NCBI GenBank assembly: GCA_947626715.1 | Contig: CANQTG010000005.1 | Location: forward strand, 1-53,674 | Direction of reading: 5' to 3' | DNA length: 53,674 nt | Source of the DNA: an uncultured Lachnospiraceae bacterium | Lineage (GTDB): Bacteria; Bacillota; Clostridia; Lachnospirales; Lachnospiraceae | Shown: one piece after another, positions 16,530 to 25,103 of the stretch | How positions within the stretch are numbered: the first letter of the stretch is position 1 | Layout of the letters: each line of letters starts with the position of its first letter | Made by a program: the position numbers and the translations under genes | The notes under the pieces: generated by a model | Databases searched by the model: none | Told to the model about the DNA's origin: nothing | What the model saw: only the letters and a program-made list of their open reading frames with translations

Positions 16530-17477
16530 TTATTTCCAGTAATTCTGATTCATGCTGCACAGGGAAACGACCCGCGGCGGAAGCCGCTTATAATTTTTCC
16601 CCAGCCTGTAGCCTAGAAATTTCCAGCCGCTTCTCCAAAGCAGGGTCAGGATCCGCCCGCCCTTTCCGTTTTCCCACAGATAGCGGGCCGTCTGTTTCAC
16701 CAGCTTTATCCCCTCGGATTCCGATCTCAGCCCCGCAAAGACCTCGGGATACTGCGCATGGGAAACGCCCAGATCAAAATTCCTGTGGAAATTCTGGATC
16801 CAGTTATAATTATGCGAATGCACGACCTGCGCATCGGCCGCATACGCGATCCTGCCGCCCGCTCTTACGACGCCCGACGCATAGATCATATCCTCATTAA
16901 AGATCGTATGACGAATAAATCCGCCCGATTCCTCAAAGACGCGCCTTTCATAGGCGGCGCAGACATTGGAGCAGAAAAACGCCTTGATCCCCATTTTCTC
17001 GATATCCTCCCGCCCCTTTATACAGGACTGCGCCGGATAATTAAACGCTCTGGTAAAACGCTCGATCTCATCGCAGTCCGCCCTCGGGAGCTGTCTGGCA
17101 TAGCTGATCTGCGCGCTCCCTTCCAGCAGGGGCTTTAAGAGGTTTTCTAGGAGATACTCATCCGCCGGCAGCGCATCCTGCGTCATACAGACAAAATAGG
17201 GCGCGCGCGACTTCTGCACGCCGCGGTTCCGCGTCCTTCCGTGATCGAACTCCCGCAGCGAGAGATGGTGCACCTCGATATTGGAATACTTATTCAGAGG
17301 CGCTTTTCCGTATTTGGGAGCTTCAAAATATTTCAGCGACTCAAAATACTTCTCCTCCGTATTCATGACGATGATCTTATTCGGTTTTATGCTCTGCCCT
17401 TCCAACGCTTCGATCAGGGAAACAAATTCCTCCCCCGGTTTATACGTCGGTATGATGATGTCTACAACAGGATCCAT
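16530..17477 (-). CDS. Glycosyltransferase family 2 (rhamnosyltransferase-like)
   Basis: The 315-residue protein starts with the GT2 Rossmann-like segment VVDIIIPTYKPGEEF. It has the REFDHGRTRNRG motif (about residues 76-87), the acidic TQDALPADEYLL that replaces the usual DxD metal site, and the acceptor-side FNEDMIYASG. The combination of FDHG..RN.G and TQDA is usual in RfbF/WbbL-like rhamnosyltransferases (family knowledge). It is probably a cytosolic or membrane-associated enzyme adding a sugar to lipid-linked glycan. A GGAGG lies 5 nt from the ATG. It is followed by glmS in the same direction and preceded by the terminator at 17548-17575, so it opens a new unit, although no clear promoter is visible. 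Confidence 0.88.
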   Translation of the reverse strand: MDPVVDIIIPTYKPGEEFVSLIEALEGQSIKPNKIIVMNTEEKYFESLKYFEAPKYGKAPLNKYSNIEVHHLSLREFDHGRTRNRGVQKSRAPYFVCMTQDALPADEYLLENLLKPLLEGSAQISYARQLPRADCDEIERFTRAFNYPAQSCIKGREDIEKMGIKAFFCSNVCAAYERRVFEESGGFIRHTIFNEDMIYASGVVRAGGRIAYAADAQVVHSHNYNWIQNFHRNFDLGVSHAQYPEVFAGLRSESEGIKLVKQTARYLWENGKGGRILTLLWRSGWKFLGYRLGKNYKRLPPRVVSLCSMNQNYWK

Positions 17478-17547
17478 TTACGCCTCCATACGTCAGACCG
17501 TTCCCGCGCTCTCTGCTAGCTTCCTCTCCCGCGCCTTCCCTGATTCG

Positions 17548-17575
17548 GAAAAAAGGAGCCGGTTACGGCTCCTTC
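17548..17575 (-). terminator. Intrinsic terminator after the LCP gene
   Basis: On the minus strand AAGGAGCC and GGCTCCTT form a perfect 8-bp stem with a 6-nt loop, followed directly by a run of T residues. It ends the unit made of the glycosylphosphotransferase and LCP genes. Confidence 0.85.
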
Positions 17576-17591
17576 CGATCTTACTCTCCTT

Positions 17592-18818
17592 TTATCCCGC
17601 TTCGCTTTCTCCGCCGCCTTCTTTGGCCGCAAATTCATCCGCCGCGGTATTGACATATTTCCCGGTATCGTCCGCGACCTTCCGGCTGAACTCCTTTACC
17701 TCCGGGGAGACTTCGTAATTCTCTTCATGGAACAGGAAATCATGGAGCTTTACGACATTGGTCTCCAGATCCATCGGGATCACGCAGCTTCCCTTTCCGC
17801 CGACCCGTCCCGTCGTCCGGTATTCCTCAAACGGGAAGCCGTCGTTGTCCACAACGCTGTATTTCCCGATATCCTTCATGACGTCTAGGATCTCGCTGAT
17901 ATCCAGCGAGGTCGAGATATTCTCCATCACGCCGTTTGCGATATCGTTCAGCTTGGAGATATCCGCCTTCTTTGCCTTCTCCGAGATCGCTATGAGCACG
18001 TCTCTCTGGCGCTGCGCGCGCTGGAAATCGTTCCCGACGTAACGGATCCGGCAGTAAGCCGTCGCCTGCAGGCCGTTTAGAGTCTGGCGTCCGGCGTGCG
18101 TGACCGCGGTATAGTCCTTCCCCTCCTGCGCCGTGAAGGTAGTGCCGTCCGTTGTAGTCCCTACCATACTGATCTGATAGTTGTTTAAGTGATTGATCTC
18201 GTTCTCCGCGACATCGATCTCAACGCCGCCCAGCGCGTCTACGACCTCGATCAGCCCCTCGAATCCGACCGTGATATAATCCGTGATATTCAGGTCGAGG
18301 TTCTTATTTAACATCGTGATCGCCTGTTCGGGCCCTCCCTTCGCATAGGCCGCGTTGCATTTATTATAACTGTCGTTCCCAAGATTCAGATACGTATCGC
18401 GGAATACTGAAACGAGCCTTACCTCCCCGGTATCCTGATTGATGGAAGCTACGATAATCGTATCGCTGCGCGTCCCCTTGCCTAAAGAGCCCTCTCTGGA
18501 ATCCACGCCAAACAGCGCCACGTTCCGGTATCCCTTTAAGACTTCGTTTTCCTCTACCGTCTCATTCATTTCCATCACGATACTCTCTTCATCGATACGG
18601 ATCTTTTCCACCTTTTCCGTTTTCAGTACCGTACATAAGAATCCCAGCATTATAAGCAGGATCACGATCTCCGCCGCAAACAGCATCATTCTCCGTCTCC
18701 GCCGCTTGGCGGCCTGCTTCCTAGAGGGCGCTTTTCTGCCGCTGGATTTATGGGCAGTTCCGCTTGTATGTTTCGCCGCCCCCTGACGGGCGCTCTTATT
18801 GGTATGTTTTGTTGACAT
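17592..18818 (-). CDS. LytR-CpsA-Psr (LCP) family wall glycan ligase
   Basis: The protein has 408 residues from the start at 18818, chosen because a GGGAG lies about 9 nt upstream; an ATG at 18839 is possible. A Lys/Arg/Ser-rich cytoplasmic head (1-43) precedes one membrane segment (about 44-65). The LCP catalytic domain shows NVALFGVDSREGS, RSDTIIVASIN, VSVFRDTYL and YCRIRYVGNDFQRAQRQRDV, which carry the conserved Arg and Asp residues that bind the polyprenyl pyrophosphate. LCP enzymes move finished teichoic acids or capsular polysaccharides from undecaprenyl pyrophosphate to peptidoglycan. It lies 47 nt after the initiating glycosylphosphotransferase, so the first and last steps of wall-glycan assembly are co-transcribed. 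Confidence 0.94.
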   Translation of the reverse strand: MSTKHTNKSARQGAAKHTSGTAHKSSGRKAPSRKQAAKRRRRRMMLFAAEIVILLIMLGFLCTVLKTEKVEKIRIDEESIVMEMNETVEENEVLKGYRNVALFGVDSREGSLGKGTRSDTIIVASINQDTGEVRLVSVFRDTYLNLGNDSYNKCNAAYAKGGPEQAITMLNKNLDLNITDYITVGFEGLIEVVDALGGVEIDVAENEINHLNNYQISMVGTTTDGTTFTAQEGKDYTAVTHAGRQTLNGLQATAYCRIRYVGNDFQRAQRQRDVLIAISEKAKKADISKLNDIANGVMENISTSLDISEILDVMKDIGKYSVVDNDGFPFEEYRTTGRVGGKGSCVIPMDLETNVVKLHDFLFHEENYEVSPEVKEFSRKVADDTGKYVNTAADEFAAKEGGGESEAG

Positions 18819-18865
18819 CTTATCGTTCTCCCTTGTCATTTGCGTACATGCCGATCCTAAGGATC

Positions 18866-20275
18866 CTAATATGCATTCTTATTGATAAAGCCTTTAAATA
18901 TCGTCAAAAACAGGATCTTGATATCAAATCCCATCGTCCAGTTCTCAATATAAAAGATATCGTAGTCGATCCGTTTCCTGATCGAAGTGTCCCCTCGGTA
19001 GCCGTTGATCTGCGCCCAGCCGGTCAGACCCGGACGCACCTGATGTTTGATCATATAGCGCGGGATCTCCTCCCGGAATTTCTCGACAAAGAGCGGCCGT
19101 TCCGGTCTCGGCCCTACCAGACTCATATCGCCGCGCAGGATATTATATAGCTGCGGGAACTCGTCTAGGCTCGTCCTGCGCAGGAATTTCCCGACCCTTG
19201 TCACGCGCGGGTCGTCCTTGACCGTCCACGCCTTTTTTTCCGCCGCTTCCTTCTGGATCTCCATCGTCCTGAATTTATACATCTGGAACGGCTTATTGTG
19301 CAGGCCGATCCTTTCCTGCTTAAAGATGACCGGACCCGGGCCGGAGAGCTTGACGGCGAGCGCCGTCAGGAGCATGATCGGCGATACGACCACCAGTCCC
19401 ACCGCGGAGCCGACGATATCCACCAGCCGTTTCGACACCCAGTTCAGCGTATTGGTCAGCGGCACATAACGGATATTGATGACAGGCAGCCCCATCAGAT
19501 CCTCCGTATAGGGCCTGCTCGGGATCAGGCTGTTATAATCCGGTATAAACTTAGTATGCACGCCAGACTTTTCACATAAATCGACAATTTCTTCCAGACG
19601 GCCATAATCCTGAAGAGCCAGCGTTATGGAGATCTCATCCAGCTTGTTCTCCGGCAGGATGATCGGCAGATTCGCGATCCGCCCCAGCACCTTGACGCCC
19701 TTATAGAGCGTGCCTCTCGGCACACGGTCGTCCAGTATGCCCCTTACGACGTACCCCCACTGCGGATTGGCGTTGATCCTCGTGATGTATTCCTCCGCCG
19801 CTCTGGAATAGCCTACGAGCAGGATATATTTCAGATTATAGCCCTTTTTGCGGAAATACTGCAGAGAGCCGCGCAGCACCTGCCGGCTCAGCGTCGTCAG
19901 CACGATATTCAGCACGTAAAAGATCACGATCATCGAACGGGAAAAATCGGGCTGATTGACCCCGTACAAAACGACGACGAACAAGAGCGCGCCCGCCGTA
20001 TTGGTCTTTAATATGCCGTATACCTCATATTTCCTGCGCGCCGTCCGCTTGGAGGTATACATATTGAACATATAATACAGGATGATATAACCCGGCACAA
20101 TAAAATAAAGGGCGTAGAAATAAGTTTCCATCTCCAGAACACCCACGCCCTGCTTTTTTGGTGCGAATACGCTCTCGAATCTCAGATACCATGCAAGGAT
20201 ATAGGAGAAAGCCACGATCAGCGCATCCATCAGCACATGCAATCTGTTAAAATATTTCTGATTATCCTTTATCAT
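18866..20275 (-). CDS. Undecaprenyl-phosphate sugar-1-phosphate transferase (polyprenyl glycosylphosphotransferase)
   Basis: This is a 469-residue polytopic membrane enzyme of the WbaP/CpsE type. About four membrane helices in residues 12-125 are followed by a nucleotide-binding-like middle domain (ILLVGYSRAAEEYI). A fifth helix near 275-300 leads into the catalytic bacterial sugar transferase domain (FKQERIGLHNKPFQMYKFRT, DDPRVTRVGKFLRRTSLDE, LVGPRPERP). It loads the first sugar phosphate onto undecaprenyl phosphate. An ATG at 20308 abuts the -10 box of the promoter at 20309-20337, so the internal ATG at 20275 is the likely start; the AGGAG is unusually far (15 nt). The LCP gene follows in the same transcript. 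Confidence 0.93.
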   Translation of the reverse strand: MIKDNQKYFNRLHVLMDALIVAFSYILAWYLRFESVFAPKKQGVGVLEMETYFYALYFIVPGYIILYYMFNMYTSKRTARRKYEVYGILKTNTAGALLFVVVLYGVNQPDFSRSMIVIFYVLNIVLTTLSRQVLRGSLQYFRKKGYNLKYILLVGYSRAAEEYITRINANPQWGYVVRGILDDRVPRGTLYKGVKVLGRIANLPIILPENKLDEISITLALQDYGRLEEIVDLCEKSGVHTKFIPDYNSLIPSRPYTEDLMGLPVINIRYVPLTNTLNWVSKRLVDIVGSAVGLVVVSPIMLLTALAVKLSGPGPVIFKQERIGLHNKPFQMYKFRTMEIQKEAAEKKAWTVKDDPRVTRVGKFLRRTSLDEFPQLYNILRGDMSLVGPRPERPLFVEKFREEIPRYMIKHQVRPGLTGWAQINGYRGDTSIRKRIDYDIFYIENWTMGFDIKILFLTIFKGFINKNAY

Positions 20276-20308
20276 AACGGCGTACCGGTTCTCCTGACCA
20301 CATATCAT

Positions 20309-20337
20309 ATATTACAATAATATTACAAAAAGTACAA
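20309..20337 (-). promoter_or_regulatory. Promoter of the glycosylphosphotransferase-LCP operon
   Basis: On the minus strand TTGTAC (20332-20337) and TAATAT (20309-20314) are spaced by 17 nt. The predicted transcription start near 20302 rules out translation from the ATG at 20308. Confidence 0.6.
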
Positions 20338-20558
20338 CTTAAATTTTTATGAATCTGACCTGCGTTCTGATACGCGCTCTTGACGGTTCCGATCGGCTCT
20401 CCTTTCCCCGGCGGGCTAAATGGAATTATATTCGATTCTGCAGATATTATACCGCCAAATTCCTTCTTGACTTCTCTCTTTTTCTGTGAAATACTATATC
20501 TAGTGTATGAACCTGCGTTCCCTACTATAGAAAGAAGTCATAAGAAAGGACAGCCGCC

Positions 20559-20690
20559 ATGAAACGAACGATCAAACTCCACATCAGATCCACCCAGAGA
20601 CCCATCGGCAGCGGAGCGATCCGCCTGCATACGATCCCCGGCAGCGAGCTCTCGCTCAGGAATATCGTCAAAGCCCTCCGCGCCAGATGA
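20559..20690 (+). CDS. Small basic protein of 43 residues, unknown
   Basis: The frame starts ATG at 20559, preceded by AAAGGA 8 nt upstream, and encodes MKRTIKLHIRSTQRPIGSGA followed by IRLHTIPGSELSLRNIVKAL and RAR. It is basic, has no membrane segment and matches no family I can name. A TTGACT box (20468-20473) lies upstream with a TACTAT box 19 nt later, and a terminator-like hairpin follows at 20703-20757. These signals on the strand opposite to all nearby genes make a real small gene plausible but not certain. Confidence 0.45.
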   Translation: MKRTIKLHIRSTQRPIGSGAIRLHTIPGSELSLRNIVKALRAR

Positions 20691-20702
20691 TCCATCGTCT
20701 GC

Positions 20703-20757
20703 AAAACGGCCCTGCCCAGCCCGCCGCGGCTTCTCTAGGCAGAGCCGTTTCTTTCTG
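20703..20757. terminator. Bidirectional terminator-like hairpin
   Basis: AAACGGC followed by CTGCC pairs with GGCAG and GCCGTTT across a ~24-nt GC-rich loop. T-rich sequence follows the stem on both strands (TTTCTTTCT on plus, TTTTGC on minus). It lies between the small plus-strand frame ending at 20690 and the minus-strand glycosyltransferase gene ending at 20813, and could stop both. Confidence 0.5.
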
Positions 20758-20812
20758 CCCTTTGAGGAGCCGCAGAAATGCGCCGGGCGTCAATCCAACA
20801 GCCTGCGCGCAA

Positions 20813-23119
20813 TCAGTCCAATATCCTGCGCACGAACAGATTATACAGCAGTTCCCCCTCTATCCGCAGATACTGCCGCAGCCGGCTGCGTTCAAAAGGG
20901 ATCCTGCGCTTTCTCCCGCGCCCAGAAAGGGACAGCAGAAGCCCCTTCCAAAGCCCCTGCGCATACAGCTTTCCATACCCTCTTTTCGCAAAAAACAGAA
21001 ACTTCAGGAAAAAGCCGCATAAAAGGAAAGGCAGATTTAATAAAATCTGCAGCGGCGGCATATTTTTGGCGATAAGATATACGCTGTTTCGGGAAGAGAG
21101 GCGTATCTTGAACGCGTTATAGCGCGATCCCGACGCTCCGCTGCCCGCATGGCGGACGACCGCGTCCGGCGCATAGCGGTTCCGATAGCCATATAATCTT
21201 GCCCGGTAGCCGATATCAATATCCTCCAGATACGCAAAATGCGCTTCGTCAAACAATCCTAAGCCGCACAGCGCCTCCCTGCGGTAGATCGCCGCGCCCC
21301 CGCAGGCCGCAAAGATATCGCAGGGCAGACGGTAGCGTCTTGCCGGTTTCCCCTTCCCCCGCGCAAAGGCCCAGCCGAACGCGCAGTAATAATCCCCCGC
21401 GTCGTCGATGATATCGGGGTTCTGCATGGATACCATTTTCGCGCCGACCGAAAAATAACGCTCGTTACGTCCGATCGCGCGCACCAGCGTGCTGACAAAA
21501 TACTTTTCCACCGTCGTATCGTTATTCAATAAAATAACATACGGTGTTTTTGCCGCCAGAATCCCCGCGTTTACCGCGGCGCTAAAGCCCCGGTTCTCTG
21601 GAAAGCGGATCAGCTCGGCCTGCGGGAACTCCTTTTCGATATAATCGGCGCTCCCATCCTTTGAGCCGTTATCTACCACGATAACGGAAAACGCCGTTTC
21701 CTCGCAGGCATAGAGGGAACGCAGACAGCTCCCGATATACTGCATCCCGTTGAAATTCGGTATCACGACGCTCGCCTGCGCCGCCGTGGCCTTCCGCTCC
21801 GCCTTCTGCGCTTCAAACAGAGGATCCCACAGGATACGGTACCCCCGCTTTGCCGCTTCTCTGCCAAAGCGCAGGGAGGCAAGCGCCGGATCCTTCTCCA
21901 GCCCCTTTATCTGCGCCAGAAGGGGCTTTAACTCATTTCTCACTTTGAGATTCCCGATATCCACGGCCGCCGCATCCTGCTGCAGGACCGCCCGGTGCAT
22001 ATATCCGCTGAAATGGCGGTTCAATCCCCGATAGAGAGGCATTCCGTCCTCCCCGTACGCGCCGCCCGCGATCCTGCCGTGCGAAAATGAGCTGCCGCCG
22101 ACCGCAGCCAGATCGGGGCGCTGCTCCAAAACGTCGCCCTGATAGAGCACCCGGTAGAATCCGAGATGTTCCGTATGCACCGCCTTTGCCTTCCAGCCCT
22201 GCCGCCTGCAGAAATCCTCTACCGCGCGCCGCCCCGCCTCGTACGCATAACGCTTGCTCGCCGGATTGGCCGACGTCGAGCCCGTATGGCAGCGCCAATG
22301 ATAGAGTATCTGCGGCACGTGCACGATGGCCTCCGGCAGGGAAGCCGCGCCGTATCCCATATCCTCCAGCTTTTTTACCGCTCGCAGAATGAGATCGTGA
22401 TCCTGCGCCCCATCATATTCCGCGCGGAAGGCAAGCTCCTTCATAAGCCCCGCCTCCATCACAAGGAGATGACAGATATAATTATTGGAAAGCAGCAGAT
22501 CCAGATTAAATCCCGGCTTATAATGCGGCGAAAAAAAGACGCCGGCATCCGCGCTGCATTTATCCTCGTCCGAATAGAGCGCATACGGCCGCTTCCCGTA
22601 CTTCTCCCCGCACGCTTCGATCGCATCCATCATCTGATAGAGCGCATCCGCTTCCAAAATATCGTCGTGATCCAGCAGCGCGATATAGCCGCCCTTCGCC
22701 GCGCCCAGCGCCGCGTTGGTGTTCTCGGAGATCCCTCTGTTATCCAGCAGACGGATATAACGGATCCGTTCGTCCTGATAGCTTCCTATCACCTTAGAAA
22801 GCGTATCCGTCCGGCTCGCATCCGCGACGATCAGCTCAAAATCAGGATAGCTCTGTCTCAGGACGGACTCCACCATTTCCCGAAAATGCGCCGGTTCCGT
22901 TTCATAAGCGGGCGCCAGTATGCTGAAACGCTCTCTCCGCCCCCATTCCCTGCGCCTCTGCCTCTCCAGCTCCTCCTCTTGGAGCTCTCTTTTTTCATAA
23001 CATGTGTTTTTATTTTGCAGACGCTCCAAAGAGGCGTACACCGCCGGCATAAAACCGTTTTTCTTATAGTATTGATACGCCCTTTTCCAGTTGGACAGCC
23101 TAAGCAGCTTCCTTACCAT
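20813..23119 (-). CDS. Large glycosyltransferase with two family 2 domains
   Basis: The start at 23119 follows a GGAGG 5 nt upstream, giving 768 residues. The first GT2 domain (about 65-300) has FSILAPAYETEPAHF, the metal-binding LLDHDDILEAD and a YSDEDKC motif. The second (about 425-670) has ASVVIPNFNGMQYIGSCLRS, VVDNGSKDGS, LLNNDTTVEK and the catalytic-base region FDEAHFAYLEDIDIGYR. A hydrophobic stretch around 690-715 (LQILLNLPFLLCGFFLKFLF) and a basic tail suggest membrane contact. Such tandem enzymes extend wall polysaccharides, often rhamnose-rich ones, and may add two sugars in turn (inference). It is the last gene of the long operon, 132 nt after the DUF4956 gene. Confidence 0.9.
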   Translation of the reverse strand: MVRKLLRLSNWKRAYQYYKKNGFMPAVYASLERLQNKNTCYEKRELQEEELERQRRREWGRRERFSILAPAYETEPAHFREMVESVLRQSYPDFELIVADASRTDTLSKVIGSYQDERIRYIRLLDNRGISENTNAALGAAKGGYIALLDHDDILEADALYQMMDAIEACGEKYGKRPYALYSDEDKCSADAGVFFSPHYKPGFNLDLLLSNNYICHLLVMEAGLMKELAFRAEYDGAQDHDLILRAVKKLEDMGYGAASLPEAIVHVPQILYHWRCHTGSTSANPASKRYAYEAGRRAVEDFCRRQGWKAKAVHTEHLGFYRVLYQGDVLEQRPDLAAVGGSSFSHGRIAGGAYGEDGMPLYRGLNRHFSGYMHRAVLQQDAAAVDIGNLKVRNELKPLLAQIKGLEKDPALASLRFGREAAKRGYRILWDPLFEAQKAERKATAAQASVVIPNFNGMQYIGSCLRSLYACEETAFSVIVVDNGSKDGSADYIEKEFPQAELIRFPENRGFSAAVNAGILAAKTPYVILLNNDTTVEKYFVSTLVRAIGRNERYFSVGAKMVSMQNPDIIDDAGDYYCAFGWAFARGKGKPARRYRLPCDIFAACGGAAIYRREALCGLGLFDEAHFAYLEDIDIGYRARLYGYRNRYAPDAVVRHAGSGASGSRYNAFKIRLSSRNSVYLIAKNMPPLQILLNLPFLLCGFFLKFLFFAKRGYGKLYAQGLWKGLLLSLSGRGRKRRIPFERSRLRQYLRIEGELLYNLFVRRILD

Positions 23120-23251
23120 TTTTCCCTCCACCGCGCAGCAATATCGCAGACAGGATCGCAGACGCAAAAGAAACCGCCGCAACACAGCTCTTGCAGCCTA
23201 CGGCAGTCTCTTCTTCTCCCTCTCCCTATGCGCGCGGATCTTCCGTTTTTG

Positions 23252-23926
23252 TCAGAAATTTACCTCTCCGTCATGATCCATATAGGATACCCCGTTCACG
23301 CCTTCCAATTCCATCAGCTTCTGCACCAGCTTCGCGGCATCCTTTGTCTTGCATTCCATCACAAAATCCGCGCCGGAAACAGAGGCGCTGCGGGAACGGA
23401 GCGTGCAGCGCTTACTCTCTCCCCGCGCAGTCTGCATGATCTGCTCCTCGCTCTCTAAAGACGAACAGTTGATCACGAGGATCGAATCCGCCGTCCCCAC
23501 CGGCAACAGCTCCAGAACAAACAACGCGATCGTCACGATCAAGGAAGAGAGGATCGCGATCTCATAGATCCCCGCGCCGCAGATGATCCCGATACTGATC
23601 GACCAGAACAGAAACATCAGGTCTTTGGGATCCTTTACCGCCGTACGGAAACGCACGATCGACAGCGCGCCGACCATACCGAGCGAGATCGCCAGATTGG
23701 ACTGCATTGCCAGAATGATACCGGCCGTGATCACCGAGATCGAGACCAGCGAGATATTAAAGGTCTTGTTATAAAACGTCTTTTTCGTGGAAAGATAATA
23801 CACGGCAAAAACATAAAGGGCTAGGATCAGATCGATCCCCAACGCTACGCATACCGTCGTCGTCGTGATACTGCTCCCCGTAAAGCTCTCCAATACGGAG
23901 CGTTTGATAATGTCTTTAAAGCTCAT
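23252..23926 (-). CDS. DUF4956 membrane protein
   Basis: This is a 224-residue protein with about four membrane helices in residues 22-140 and a soluble C-terminal domain. The segments ALSIVRFRTAVKDPKDLMFLFW and SIGIICGAGIYEIA are the family signature. The biochemical role of DUF4956 is not established. Family genes commonly sit next to VTC-domain polyphosphate polymerases, as here, where its ATG overlaps the stop of the VTC gene by 4 nt (ATGA). That suggests a channel or partner for the polymer (inference). The soluble tail resembles a small ferredoxin-like fold in length only. Confidence 0.88.
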   Translation of the reverse strand: MSFKDIIKRSVLESFTGSSITTTTVCVALGIDLILALYVFAVYYLSTKKTFYNKTFNISLVSISVITAGIILAMQSNLAISLGMVGALSIVRFRTAVKDPKDLMFLFWSISIGIICGAGIYEIAILSSLIVTIALFVLELLPVGTADSILVINCSSLESEEQIMQTARGESKRCTLRSRSASVSGADFVMECKTKDAAKLVQKLMELEGVNGVSYMDHDGEVNF

Positions 23927-24651
23927 CGTAATCTTCCTCCTATGCCAGATACCGTATACTTTCTCCCGAGATAATACTTGGAAAAACTGATCTGCTGCAG
24001 CGTGCCGGTTTCCAATCTCTCCTTAATATAAGAAGGCAGATATTCGTCAAACTTCACTTCCAAAAGCTGACGGCCGGGCGCAAGCAGGGGATAGCGCACA
24101 TTGTCCTTTTCAAAGAAGCGCTGTACTTCCAGAGAAGAGCTGATATTCCTGTCAAACGTGATCCTGACATTCCCCGCCTCATGGACGAAGGGGATCCTTT
24201 CGTATTCGATCACGGCCTTTGGCCGCATCCCCTTCGTGCGCATCAGCACCAGAAACTGTCTGAGCACCTCCGGGTACGCCGCCATCTCCGGCTCCCGCAT
24301 GGGAAGCGGGATCCCCTTCAGCAGGAGAGCGCACTGCTCGCGGGTCAGCTCCGCGGATTCCTTGCAGATCATGCCGTTTTTCTTGCTCTTGCGCTCCAAG
24401 TGGATCGCCCGGTCCGAAACGTTATAGATCCGTATCCGGTATTTTGCCCTCTCGTTGACGCCGTCCTCGTTCTGATAAAAGCAGCTGTCAAGATAATCGT
24501 CAAAATAAACGCTCCGTATCCAGTAACGGCCCTCCTTCCCCGCATGGGGATCCAACGAAAGCAGGCCCTTCAGCCGGAAATACAGGCTGACCTGCTCGTC
24601 CGCTCCGATCAGGAATTTATATTCATGCCTGTATTTCCTCTGTTCTTCCAT
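23923..24651 (-). CDS. VTC-domain polyphosphate polymerase-like protein
   Basis: The 242-residue protein belongs to the VTC group of the CYTH/triphosphate tunnel fold. Characteristic features are YRHEYKFLIG at the start, IRSVYFDDYLDSCFYQNEDG, RAKYRIRIYN, HLERKSKKNGMICKES, a middle RPKAVIEYERIPF, and LLEVKFDEYLPSYI near the end. Alternating basic and acidic residues in these strands line the tunnel that binds phosphate chains. In yeast Vtc4 this domain makes polyphosphate from ATP; bacterial versions lack the SPX domain, as here. The enzyme lies between gtrA and the DUF4956 gene in a polysaccharide operon. Whether it makes polyphosphate or uses a nucleotide for surface modification is open. 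Confidence 0.87.
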   Translation of the reverse strand: MEEQRKYRHEYKFLIGADEQVSLYFRLKGLLSLDPHAGKEGRYWIRSVYFDDYLDSCFYQNEDGVNERAKYRIRIYNVSDRAIHLERKSKKNGMICKESAELTREQCALLLKGIPLPMREPEMAAYPEVLRQFLVLMRTKGMRPKAVIEYERIPFVHEAGNVRITFDRNISSSLEVQRFFEKDNVRYPLLAPGRQLLEVKFDEYLPSYIKERLETGTLQQISFSKYYLGRKYTVSGIGGRLR

Positions 24652-24658
24652 ACTACGC

Positions 24659-25087
24659 TCACTCTTTCTTTTCCAGAAAAATTTTTCTCGTCACAAAATT
24701 ATAAACCATTACAATGCCCGTGGCAATGATTTTTCCCAAAGTCGCCGCCAGATCGCCGCTCATATGCGCGCGCAGAAACGCCGCGTTGGCGTAAATGCCG
24801 TCGATACAGATATAGATGATCAGCTCGTTTAAGAGCAGCCCGATCACGCTGAGCACCGCAAAAACGGCAAATTCCCGCTTTCGGTCCGCATTTTCCTTCC
24901 GCTCAAACACAAACGTCATGCTGGCCGCATAATTAAAGATCAGCGAAATGGTAAAGCCAAAAAAGTTGGCGATCAGATAATGCAGCCCCAACGCGGCGGA
25001 AAGGAGCTTGAAGATCCCAAAGTCAATGAAAAAAGCCAGAAAGCCTACTACGCCGAACTTCAGGATCTGATCGATTAATTTCTTCAT
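24659..25087 (-). CDS. GtrA family membrane protein
   Basis: The 142-residue protein has four predicted membrane helices and the GtrA pattern: LIDQILKFGVVGFLAFFIDFG, then NFFGFTISLIFNYAASMTFVF and a C-terminal YNFVTRKIFLEKKE. GtrA proteins are proposed to flip polyprenyl-phosphate-linked single sugars across the membrane in the three-part Gtr glycosylation systems. Matching GtrB-like and GtrII-like candidates lie at 48951-49895 and 43688-45253. It lies 16 nt after the phosphohexomutase gene and 7 nt before the VTC gene. Confidence 0.9.
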   Translation of the reverse strand: MKKLIDQILKFGVVGFLAFFIDFGIFKLLSAALGLHYLIANFFGFTISLIFNYAASMTFVFERKENADRKREFAVFAVLSVIGLLLNELIIYICIDGIYANAAFLRAHMSGDLAATLGKIIATGIVMVYNFVTRKIFLEKKE

Positions 25088-25103
25088 CGCTCTGTTCCCG
25101 TCT

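Noticed and set aside
20276-20308. Earlier ATG for the glycosylphosphotransferase gene
   Set aside because: It directly abuts the -10 box of the promoter, so it would lie at or before the transcription start.
22166-23458. 430-residue plus-strand open frame across the glycosyltransferase and DUF4956 genes
   Set aside because: It is antisense to two well-supported genes, has no conserved motif and shows a composition typical of shadow frames.
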